Origin: Sphingomonas sabuli
GTDB taxonomy: Bacteria > Pseudomonadota > Alphaproteobacteria > Sphingomonadales > Sphingomonadaceae
Direction of reading: 5' to 3'
Assembly: GCF_014352855.1 (NCBI RefSeq)
Contig: NZ_CP060697.1
Coordinates: 2,128,001-2,192,000 of the forward strand
DNA length: 64,000 nt
In this document: in pieces, positions 57,239 through 64,000 of the stretch
Numbering within the stretch: position 1 is the first letter of the stretch
Layout: every line of letters starts with the position of its first letter
Program-made: the position numbers and the translations under genes
The notes under the pieces: generated by a model
What the model saw: only the letters and a program-made list of their open reading frames with translations
What the model was told of the DNA's origin: nothing
Database searches by the model: none

Positions 57239-58563
57239 CGCCCAAGCATTTCAAACTCGCAGCGCTCGTCGCGGCGGCCATGGCCGCCAGCGGTTGCGGC
57301 CTGTTCAAGAAGGGCGGACCGACGACGCCCGTGGTCGGCGAACGGATTTCGGTCCTGGCCGGCGAAACCGACGTCCAGGTCGACCCTGCAACCGCAGCGC
57401 TGCCGATGGCGCTGCCGGCGCCGGTCGCCAACGCCGACTGGGCCCAGTCCGGCGGCAATGCCGCCAAGTCGATGGGCCATGTCGCATTGACCGGGTCGCT
57501 CAACCAGCTGTGGTCGGCGTCGATCGGCCAGGGCACGTCGCTGTCGGCCCGGCTTGCCGCGGCACCGATCGTTGCGGACGGCAAGGTCTTTACCATCGAC
57601 ACCATGTCCACTGTCCGCGCCTTCGACGCGGCGACCGGCGGCGAAGTGTGGCAGTCCCGCTTCGGCGTCGAGCGCGGCAACGAGGCGTCGCTGTTCGGCG
57701 GCGGGCTCGCCTTCACCGGCGGGCGGGTTTACGCGACCAACGGCCTTGGCTTCGTCACCGCGCTCGACGCGGGCAACGGCGGCCAGGTGTGGCAGGTGCG
57801 TCCGGGCGGCCCGCTGCGCGGGGCGCCGACCATCGCCGGCGACGCGCTTTACGTGATGAGCCAGGACAACCAGATCTTCTCGCTCAAGCTCAGCGACGGG
57901 TCGACCACCTGGAACGCCGCCGCGGCGCTGGAAATTGCCGGCGTGTTCGGGGTTGCGTCCCCGGCCTATGCGCAGGGCACTGTCGTCGCCGGATTCTCCT
58001 CAGGCGAGCTCAACGCCTATCGTTACGAAAACGCGCGGCTCGTGTGGCAGGACGCGCTGGCCCGGACCAGCATCCGCACCAGCGTGTCGTCGCTGTCCGA
58101 CATCGACGCCGACCCGGTGATCGACAACGGGCAGGTCATCGCCATCGGCCAGGGCGGTCGGATGGTCGCGCTCGAACTGATCACCGGCCAGCGCATCTGG
58201 GAACTCAACCTGGCCGGCATTTCGACGCCGTGGGTGGCGGGCGACTGGGTGTTCGTCGTCACCGACGATGCGAAGCTGATGGCCATTGCCCGGGCCAGCG
58301 GCAAGGTGCGCTGGATCAGCCAGTTGCAGCAGTATCGCAAGCCCAAGTCGAAGAGCGGGCCGATCAGCTATGTCGGGCCGGTTCTGGCGGGCGGACGGCT
58401 GATCGTCGCCAACAACCAGGGCGCGATCGTCTTTGCCGACCCGACCACCGGCGCGGTGCAGGGCCAGACGTCGATCAAGACCGGCATCAGCCTGCCGCCG
58501 GTGGTGGCTAACGACATGATGTATGTCCTCGACGACAACGGGCGCCTGCACGCGTTCAAATAG
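57235..58563 (+). CDS. bamB: outer-membrane assembly lipoprotein BamB
   Basis: BamB is a beta-propeller lipoprotein that helps BamA fold outer-membrane proteins. The 442-residue product has a signal ending AAAMAASGCG (lipobox Cys), then blades built on repeated units such as LWSASIGQG, VFTIDTMSTVRAFDAATGG, VWQSRFGVE, VYATNGLGFVTALDAG, VWQVRPGGP, ALYVMSQDNQIFSL and MYVLDDNGRLHAF. The ATG overlaps the end of the upstream TPR gene. der follows after 55 bp. Confidence 0.95.
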   Translation: MTPKHFKLAALVAAAMAASGCGLFKKGGPTTPVVGERISVLAGETDVQVDPATAALPMALPAPVANADWAQSGGNAAKSMGHVALTGSLNQLWSASIGQGTSLSARLAAAPIVADGKVFTIDTMSTVRAFDAATGGEVWQSRFGVERGNEASLFGGGLAFTGGRVYATNGLGFVTALDAGNGGQVWQVRPGGPLRGAPTIAGDALYVMSQDNQIFSLKLSDGSTTWNAAAALEIAGVFGVASPAYAQGTVVAGFSSGELNAYRYENARLVWQDALARTSIRTSVSSLSDIDADPVIDNGQVIAIGQGGRMVALELITGQRIWELNLAGISTPWVAGDWVFVVTDDAKLMAIARASGKVRWISQLQQYRKPKSKSGPISYVGPVLAGGRLIVANNQGAIVFADPTTGAVQGQTSIKTGISLPPVVANDMMYVLDDNGRLHAFK

Positions 58564-58618
58564 GACCGATCGCGCGGCCGTCCTCGCCATGACGGCCGCC
58601 ATCGTCTAGGCGCGGGCC

Positions 58619-59965
58619 ATGCCCCTTCCCACCGTCGCCATCGTCGGCCGTCCCAACGTGGGCAAGTCGACCCTGTTCAACCGCCTTGTCGGCAAGAAGC
58701 TGGCGCTGGTGGACGACCGGCCGGGCGTGACCCGCGACCGGCGCGAGGGCGACGCGCACCTGCTTGGCCTTGAGTTCCGGGTCATCGACACCGCGGGCTA
58801 TGAGGACGAGGATCCGCAATCGCTGCCGGGCCGGATGCGCAAGCAGACCGAGGCGGCGGTCGCCGAGGCCGACGTCGCCCTGTTCCTGATCGACGCGCGC
58901 GAAGGCGTCAGCCCGCTGGACGCCGAAATCGCCCGCTGGCTGCGGTCGTCGAAGACCCCCATCGTGCTGGTCGCCAACAAGGCCGAATCGCGCGCGTCCC
59001 AGCCCGGCGTGCTCGATGCCTATCGGCTCGGCCTGGGCGATCCGGTGGCGATGAGCGCCGAACATGGCGAGGGCGTCGCCGACCTGTTCGAATCGCTGCG
59101 CCCGCATGTCGAACGCGAGGAATTGGACGAGCCGGAGGAAGAAGAAGGGGAAGAGGGCGGCCCGCTGAAGATCGCCATCGTCGGCCGGCCCAACGCGGGC
59201 AAGTCGACCCTGGTCAACCGGATGCTGGGCGAAGAACGGATGATCACCGGTCCCGAAGCCGGCATCACCCGCGATTCCATTGCGCTGGACTGGGAATGGC
59301 AGGGCCGCAAGGTGCGGCTGGTCGACACCGCCGGCATGCGCAAGCGCGCCAAGGTCACCGACAAGCTGGAATGGCTGTCCACCGCCGACGCCAAGAAATC
59401 GATCGACCTGGCGGAGGTCGTCGTCCTGCTGCTCGACGCCACCCGCGGGCTGGAGGTGCAGGATCTACGCATCGCGTCGAGCGTGATCGACGAAGGCCGG
59501 GCGCTGATCATCGCCATCAACAAATGGGACGTGGCCGACAACGCCTCGTCGCTGTTCAACGGTATCAAGGCGGCGCTCGAGGAAGGGCTGGCCCAGATCA
59601 AGGGCATCCCGGTGCTGACCGTGTCGGCCAAGACCGGCAAGGGCATCGACCAGTTGCTGAGCGCCGCCTTCGAGCTGCGCGAACAATGGTCGCGGCGCGT
59701 GTCGACCGGCGCACTCAACCGCTGGTTCGAGGCTGCGGTCGACGCCAATCCGCCGCCAGCGCCGGGCGGCAAGCGGATCAAGCTGCGCTATATCACGCAG
59801 GTGAAGACCCGGCCGCCGACCTTTGTCGTGTTCGGCACCCGCACCACCGAGCTTCCCGAAAGCTATCGCCGCTACCTGGTCAATTCGATGCGGCGCGACC
59901 TTGGCCTTGGCCCGGTGCCGGTGCGCTTCACCTTGCGGTCGCCCAAGAACCCGTTCGACCGATAA
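58619..59965 (+). CDS. der: ribosome-associated GTPase Der (EngA)
   Basis: Der has two GTPase domains and a KH-like domain and is essential for 50S assembly. The 448-residue protein shows G1 motifs GRPNVGKST (about 9-17) and GRPNAGKST (about 188-196), DTAGY and DTAGMRKRAK switch-II motifs, NKAE and NKWD G4 motifs, and the C-terminal KH-like region with GKRIKLRYITQVKTRPPTF and RTTELPESY. Acidic residues (EEEEGEEGG) link the two G domains. Confidence 0.97.
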   Translation: MPLPTVAIVGRPNVGKSTLFNRLVGKKLALVDDRPGVTRDRREGDAHLLGLEFRVIDTAGYEDEDPQSLPGRMRKQTEAAVAEADVALFLIDAREGVSPLDAEIARWLRSSKTPIVLVANKAESRASQPGVLDAYRLGLGDPVAMSAEHGEGVADLFESLRPHVEREELDEPEEEEGEEGGPLKIAIVGRPNAGKSTLVNRMLGEERMITGPEAGITRDSIALDWEWQGRKVRLVDTAGMRKRAKVTDKLEWLSTADAKKSIDLAEVVVLLLDATRGLEVQDLRIASSVIDEGRALIIAINKWDVADNASSLFNGIKAALEEGLAQIKGIPVLTVSAKTGKGIDQLLSAAFELREQWSRRVSTGALNRWFEAAVDANPPPAPGGKRIKLRYITQVKTRPPTFVVFGTRTTELPESYRRYLVNSMRRDLGLGPVPVRFTLRSPKNPFDR

Positions 59966-60045
59966 GAAGACGTTTACCCTTTGGCGGCTAGCACGGCTGG
60001 CAGTGGGGCCATTGCCGGACATGTCCCGGTGCCGAGGAGATACGG

Positions 60046-60483
60046 GTGAACGACGACCAGGATATCGTCGACTGGGTGCATTTCGAACGGAGCCGATCGG
60101 AGCTGGGCGTCGGCTTCATCAAGATCCTCAGCTATTTCCGCGAAGACGGCACCAAGTCGGTAGGCACGATCGAACAGGCGATGCGCGACCAGAATACGGC
60201 CGCGCTGGTAATCCCCGCGCATACGTTGAAGGGCGAGGCCCGCCAGCTTGGCGCGGAGCCGCTGGCCGAAGTGGCCGAGCTGATCGAATCGACCGCCCGT
60301 TTCTGCATCGAAAGCCGCCGCTTTCCGGACGAGCTGGTGCCGCAGGTGGTCGAGCTTCGGCAGCTGTTCAACCAGACGGTCGAATTGTTCGACAAGGCGA
60401 CCAACCCGTTGCTGTCACGGGCGCGCAGCGCGCCGGGCGGGTTCGGGCGCAAGGTCGCGAACCAGGATTTCGGCCGCATCTAG
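60046..60483 (+). CDS. stand-alone histidine phosphotransfer (HPt) protein
   Basis: The 145-residue protein is helical with the HPt motif IPAHTLKGEARQLGAEPLA, where H59 is the likely phosphoacceptor, and the following AEVAELIE helix. A basic C-terminal tail (FGRKVANQDFG) follows. It could pass phosphate between a hybrid kinase and a regulator, perhaps from a kinase outside this window. GAGGAG (60034-60039) lies six bases before the GTG start at 60046. The stop overlaps the convergent DUF418 stop through CTAG. Confidence 0.85.
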   Translation: MNDDQDIVDWVHFERSRSELGVGFIKILSYFREDGTKSVGTIEQAMRDQNTAALVIPAHTLKGEARQLGAEPLAEVAELIESTARFCIESRRFPDELVPQVVELRQLFNQTVELFDKATNPLLSRARSAPGGFGRKVANQDFGRI

Positions 60484-61679
60484 GCGCGCTTCAGCATCGG
60501 TTGCGGCCGCAGCCGCGACAGGCTGCGCCAGGCCCATTCCAGCGGCCCGTAGGTGAAGCGGTCGAGCCATGGTTTCGACCATAGCAGCATCAGCAGCCAC
60601 ACCAGCGGAACGAGCAGCCAGCATTCCGCCCGCGACAGTTGCCCGTACAGGCCCAGCCCCGACCCGTTGAAGACCAGCATCGCGACGATGCTGGTGCCCA
60701 GATAATTGGTGAAAGCGGCACGGCCGACGGCGGCCAGCCGGTCGATCAGCCAGCCGCCCTTGCGCACGGCGAGGACAAGCGCAGCGGCATAGGCCAGCGC
60801 CATCACCGGATGGGCGGGCATCGACCAGGTTTCCAGCGCGTTGACGGTCAGCGGCAGGCGGAAGCCGTCGGCCCACACCCAGGCGGCGAGCACGGCGCTG
60901 AAGGCGGCTCCGAGCGCGATTCCGACGATGGCGATCCGCCGGTAGGCGGCGGCCGGCCATTGGCCGTTCAGGAAGCCCGACCGATAGGCGGCCATGCCGA
61001 TCAGCATCAGCGCGAAGGTTTCCATGAACAGTGCGCGGACGATGTCGAGCGGGTTCCATAGCCGCTCCCCGATCATTGTCGCGACATAGGCCGGCCAGCT
61101 GGAATGGACGGCAAGGTCACGCGCGATGGACGCCGCCGACGGCCCGTAATAGCCGATCGCGTCCGGGTCCCCCGAGGCAAGCGCCACGGCGATGCGCGCG
61201 GCGAAGGCCGACGCCTGGCTAGCAGCATTGGCGAAGGCAAGGATGTAGGCGACGACAGCAAAGGCGGCGAGCGCGGCGACGTTGAACCGGCGGAAGAGGA
61301 AAACGACGCTGCCGACCACCGCATAGGTGGTGAGGATGTCGCCGAACCAGATGAAATAGAAATGGGCGAGGCCGAACAGCAGGAGCACGGCCATGCGCCG
61401 GTAATGCACGCCGGTCGCCGACTGGCCGGACGCGTCTGCGCGGTCGGCGACCAGCAGCATCGACGCCCCGAACAGGATCGAGAAGAGCGAGCGCATCTTG
61501 CCGTCGACGAGGATGAAATTGGCCAGCCACATCAGCCGGTCGGCAAGCCCGTCGAAACCGTAGACGGGCGGATTGAAATAGGCCGCCTCGACCATCGCGA
61601 AGGCGACGACGTTGACCGAAAAGATGCCCATCACCGCAACCCCGCGGATGACGTCGAGCGTGATGATGCGGTTGGACAT
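60480..61679 (-). CDS. DUF418 family membrane protein (YeiB-like)
   Basis: The 399-residue protein has about ten hydrophobic helices and the DUF418 marks RIITLDVIRGVAVMGIFSVNV at the start, DGKMRSLFSILFGASMLL, RRMAVLLLFGLAHF, GDILTTYAVVG, VGRAAFTNYLGTSI and the C-terminal FTYGPLEWAWRSL. The function of the family is not established; some are linked to acyl or lipid modification. The ATG at 61677-61679 begins 2 bp after the lrp stop, so the two are co-transcribed. Confidence 0.9.
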   Translation of the reverse strand: MSNRIITLDVIRGVAVMGIFSVNVVAFAMVEAAYFNPPVYGFDGLADRLMWLANFILVDGKMRSLFSILFGASMLLVADRADASGQSATGVHYRRMAVLLLFGLAHFYFIWFGDILTTYAVVGSVVFLFRRFNVAALAAFAVVAYILAFANAASQASAFAARIAVALASGDPDAIGYYGPSAASIARDLAVHSSWPAYVATMIGERLWNPLDIVRALFMETFALMLIGMAAYRSGFLNGQWPAAAYRRIAIVGIALGAAFSAVLAAWVWADGFRLPLTVNALETWSMPAHPVMALAYAAALVLAVRKGGWLIDRLAAVGRAAFTNYLGTSIVAMLVFNGSGLGLYGQLSRAECWLLVPLVWLLMLLWSKPWLDRFTYGPLEWAWRSLSRLRPQPMLKRA

Positions 61680-61681
61680 GA

Positions 61682-62203
61682 TTACTTGCGAGCGAGGCTG
61701 ATCAATTGCTCGATCCGGTTTTCGACCGGGCTCGACTGAACGACGGAACTGTTGGTCGCGCCAAAGGGGACGATGCGGTCGATCACAGCCTCCATCTCGA
61801 TGACATCGTGGACATGAGCCCGGGCAACGAAACAATCCTCGCCGGACACCCGGTCGCATGAGACGATCTGCGGGGTGCTGCGAATGGCTTCGATCATATT
61901 TTGCATCTGTCCGGGCAAGGGGCGGGCGCGGATGAGCAATGCCAAGCCATAACCGAGGCAGGCGGGATCGATGTCCGCGTGATACCCCCTGATAACCCCG
62001 ACATCCTCCAGCCGGCGAACGCGATCGGCTACGCTCGGCGTCGACAAGCCGACCCGGCGCGACAATTCAGCCCTTGGCAGGCGGGCGTCCTTGCTCAGTT
62101 CCCGCAATATCGCCGCATCGATGCGGTCCAAGGAGAACTTCCCGAATCGATGGTCCTTCGAAGCTTCCGCCTGCTGTTCAGAAACTAATAGCGGTTTCGA
62201 CAT
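61682..62203 (-). CDS. Lrp/AsnC family transcriptional regulator
   Basis: The 173-residue protein has the Lrp helix-turn-helix (FSLDRIDAAILRELSKDARL, AELSRRVGLSTPSVADRVRRLE, GVIRGYHADIDP) and the RAM ligand-binding domain (IVSCDRVSGEDCFVARAHVHD). I choose the ATG at 62201-62203, with GGAG seven bases upstream; another ATG six bases earlier is too close to that site. It diverges from an EamA exporter with 47 bp between, the usual layout for an Lrp protein that senses an amino acid and controls its export. Confidence 0.92.
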   Translation of the reverse strand: MSKPLLVSEQQAEASKDHRFGKFSLDRIDAAILRELSKDARLPRAELSRRVGLSTPSVADRVRRLEDVGVIRGYHADIDPACLGYGLALLIRARPLPGQMQNMIEAIRSTPQIVSCDRVSGEDCFVARAHVHDVIEMEAVIDRIVPFGATNSSVVQSSPVENRIEQLISLARK

Positions 62204-62250
62204 ATTCATTCTCCATATCGATCCGCAGGCTTGACCCATATTCTGAAGGA

Positions 62251-63201
62251 ATGGAACGCCAGCAACGCGATTCAGGCCCGGTCAGCGCGAGAACCGGACA
62301 CTTGTCACGGCTGTCGGATGCCGTCCCGCCGCATGCGTGGTTCGGAGTCTCCGCTATCTTCCATTATCTGGGCCCGGCCTTCGCCGTGCTCCTGTTTCCG
62401 GTCGTCGGCGTGCTTGGCGTGGCCTGGTTCCGGATCGCCTCCGCAGCACTGATATTCGCGCCGACGACCAAGCCGTGGCGCGTATTCATCGCGTCCTCGC
62501 CGGACGAAAGGCGTCTGCTGGTGGCGTTGGGGGCCTGTCTGGCGGCCATGAATTGCGCCTTCTACCTCGCCCTGGACAGGCTGCCGATCGCGCTGGTGGC
62601 CGCAATCGAATTTGTCGGCACGATCGGCATTGCACTGTGGGGATTGCGAACCGCGAGAAATTACCTCGCACTGGCCATCGCGATGGGCGGAGTTGCCCTG
62701 CTGATCGATGTGCCTGGCCTGATCTCCACCGGCGGCAAGGCGACTGACGACCTGGTCGGCCTGTTCTGGGCAGGCCTGAACGGCGGACTTTTCGTTCTCT
62801 ACGTCGTGCTCGGCCACCGGATATCGCAGAAAGGCGCTTCCGGCGGGGTCGAGCGTCTCGGAGCAGCGATGACCGTCGCGTTCCTGTTCGTCATGCCAAT
62901 CGGCTTCATGCAGGCACTGGACGCTTTCGATACGCCCATGCTCGTACTGGCCGGCATCGCCGTCGGAATATGCTCTTCGGTCATCCCCTATGTCTGCGAC
63001 CAGCTGGCGATGGCGCGGCTGCCGCGAACCGCCTTTGCCTTGTTGCTCGCCTTGCTACCGGCGACAGCGACCATAATCGGAGTTCTCGTCCTGCGACAGA
63101 TTCCCGGAGTCGCCGACATGGCAGGTATCGTTCTGGTGATGGCTGGCGTCGCTATCCACCGGCCAGCACCCGGTTCCCCGGCGCCCGACGAGGTCGGTTG
63201 A
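62251..63201 (+). CDS. EamA family (DMT) exporter, RhtA-like
   Basis: The 316-residue protein has about ten hydrophobic helices in two EamA repeats and resembles RhtA-type threonine/homoserine exporters: WFGVSAIFHYLGPAFAVLLF, GVAWFRIASAALIF, YLALDRLPIALVAAIEFVGTI and SSVIPYVCDQLAMARLPRT. The likely start is the ATG at 62251, though AAGGA stands right against it, which is closer than ideal. Codons look slightly less GC-biased here than in neighbours, by eye only. It diverges from the Lrp regulator. Confidence 0.88.
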   Translation: MERQQRDSGPVSARTGHLSRLSDAVPPHAWFGVSAIFHYLGPAFAVLLFPVVGVLGVAWFRIASAALIFAPTTKPWRVFIASSPDERRLLVALGACLAAMNCAFYLALDRLPIALVAAIEFVGTIGIALWGLRTARNYLALAIAMGGVALLIDVPGLISTGGKATDDLVGLFWAGLNGGLFVLYVVLGHRISQKGASGGVERLGAAMTVAFLFVMPIGFMQALDAFDTPMLVLAGIAVGICSSVIPYVCDQLAMARLPRTAFALLLALLPATATIIGVLVLRQIPGVADMAGIVLVMAGVAIHRPAPGSPAPDEVG

Positions 63202-63253
63202 GCGGACGGCTCCGCCGTCAACCGGGCGAGGCGCCGCGTTCGGCGCAGTTCTT

Positions 63254-63733
63254 TCAGCCCTCGATGCTCTCGCTTTGCAGCTGGACGTAATTCTGCAGGC
63301 CCATGCGCGCGATCATCTCGACCTGGGTCTCGATCTTTTCGACATGCCCTTCCTCGTCACGCAGCACTTCGGCGAACAGGTCGCGGCTGACGTAGTCGCG
63401 GACGCTTTCGCAATAGGCGACCCCTTCCTTGTACATGGCGACGGCTTCAAGCTCGGCTTCGAGGTCGGCCTTCAGCACCTCTTCGACATTCTCGCCGATG
63501 CGCAGGCGCCCGAGGGCCTGGAAGTTGGGCAGGCCTTCGAGGAACAGGATGCGCTCCGCGAACTTGTCCGCGTGCTTCATCTCGTCGATCGATTCGGCGC
63601 GCTCGAAGGCGGCCAGCTTCGTCACGCCCCAATTGTCGAGCAGCCGGTAATGCAGCCAATATTGGTTGATCGCGGTCAGCTCGGCCTTGAGCGCCTCGTT
63701 GAGCATTTCGATGACCTTGGGGTCGCCTTGCAT
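63254..63733 (-). CDS. bfr: bacterioferritin
   Basis: Bfr forms a 24-mer that stores iron and binds heme between subunits. The 159-residue protein has the ferroxidase ligands in ELTAINQYWLHYRL, ERAESIDEMKHADKFAERI with heme-binding Met52, ELEAVAMYKEGVAYCE and RDEEGHVEKIETQ. Length and motifs are standard. A ribosome site GGGAGAGAAG precedes the ATG at 63731-63733. The ferredoxin gene that serves it lies upstream on the same strand. Confidence 0.96.
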   Translation of the reverse strand: MQGDPKVIEMLNEALKAELTAINQYWLHYRLLDNWGVTKLAAFERAESIDEMKHADKFAERILFLEGLPNFQALGRLRIGENVEEVLKADLEAELEAVAMYKEGVAYCESVRDYVSRDLFAEVLRDEEGHVEKIETQVEMIARMGLQNYVQLQSESIEG

Positions 63734-63820
63734 TCTTCTCTCCCGTGACCCCAGCCCTACCGCAGGCGGGCCGGACAGAAAAGACGAACCGGCGCAAATC
63801 CGCCGGATGAGGGGATCAGC

Positions 63821-64000
63821 TCAGGCGACGATGCGCAGCTTGGGGGCGGGGCGCCTGGAGCGCTCCTCGGCCATCAGCCGGTCGGCATAGCACAGGCAGC
63901 TGCCGCACTGCGGCTCATGCCCCAAGGCGGCATAGGCCTCCTCGGGCGTACGAGCGCCGGCGCGGGCGAGGTCGCGGACCTCCCGTTCAGTGATGGCATT
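63821..64000 (-). CDS. bfd: bacterioferritin-associated ferredoxin, C-terminal part
   Basis: The last 59 codons of a gene that runs off the right edge. The visible protein NAITEREVRDLARAGARTPE continues to the cluster-binding CGSCLC and ends PAPKLRIVA. The first cysteine ligands lie outside the window. Bfd is a [2Fe-2S] protein that reduces bacterioferritin and releases its iron. It lies 87 bp upstream of bfr in the same direction, as in many proteobacteria. Confidence 0.88.
   Translation of the reverse strand, partial: NAITEREVRDLARAGARTPEEAYAALGHEPQCGSCLCYADRLMAEERSRRPAPKLRIVA

Overview
The window is 64 kb of high-GC chromosomal DNA from an alphaproteobacterium, most likely a member of the Sphingomonadales. 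Pointers are an EL222-like LOV-HTH photoreceptor, a BamF-type lipoprotein, a CtrA-type DNA-binding domain, a DmeF-type metal exporter and the yfgM-like/bamB/der block. No insertion sequence, prophage, rRNA operon or CRISPR array was seen. Genes are densely packed, many joined by 4-bp ATGA or TTGA overlaps, and no gene-free stretch exceeds about 270 bp.

Layout. 1-465: start of ftsH and a tRNA-Gly. 536-5143: a trp operon (possible leader peptide and attenuator, trpD, a fused trpCF, trpB, trpA), followed 29 bp later by ku and ligD for non-homologous end joining. 8531-18623: mostly housekeeping genes (pip, gshA, rsmE, ppk2, ubiA, pmbA, a CoA-binding protein, mrp) with three small exported proteins. 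18697-24828: envelope quality control (hflK, hflC, a Do-like protease) and an OPT transporter. 24825-32781: panE, queF, ung, sseA, an orphan CtrA-like regulator, bamF, lspA and ileS.

32833-40832 is the most distinctive region. A five-gene minus-strand operon, with every junction a 4-bp overlap, encodes a single-domain response regulator, a YaiO-type TPR/outer-membrane barrel, a membrane-anchored HEAT-repeat protein, a family 2 glycosyltransferase and a hybrid histidine kinase with its own receiver and HPt domain. It looks like a compact phosphorelay-controlled glycan synthesis and export system. Diverging from it is an EL222-like blue-light transcription factor, and beyond that, converging, is ribF, whose product makes the FMN a LOV domain needs. 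Short similar sequence elements lie on either side of the LOV gene.

41105-43608 is the rpsM-rpsK-rpoA-rplQ end of the ribosomal cluster. 43781-51738 holds a Tyr/Gly-rich secreted protein, a luciferase-like oxidoreductase, guaA, a single-cysteine glutaredoxin, an L,D-transpeptidase, dmeF, the TIGR02587/TIGR02588 pair and panB. 51846-59965 holds an ABC ATPase with a permease fused to an M1 aminopeptidase, then the yfgM-like/bamB/der set. The window ends with a stand-alone HPt protein, a DUF418 membrane protein, an Lrp regulator diverging from an EamA exporter, bacterioferritin and the start-truncated bacterioferritin-associated ferredoxin.

Only reading was possible: family names come from recognised motifs and remembered family features, not from database searches.
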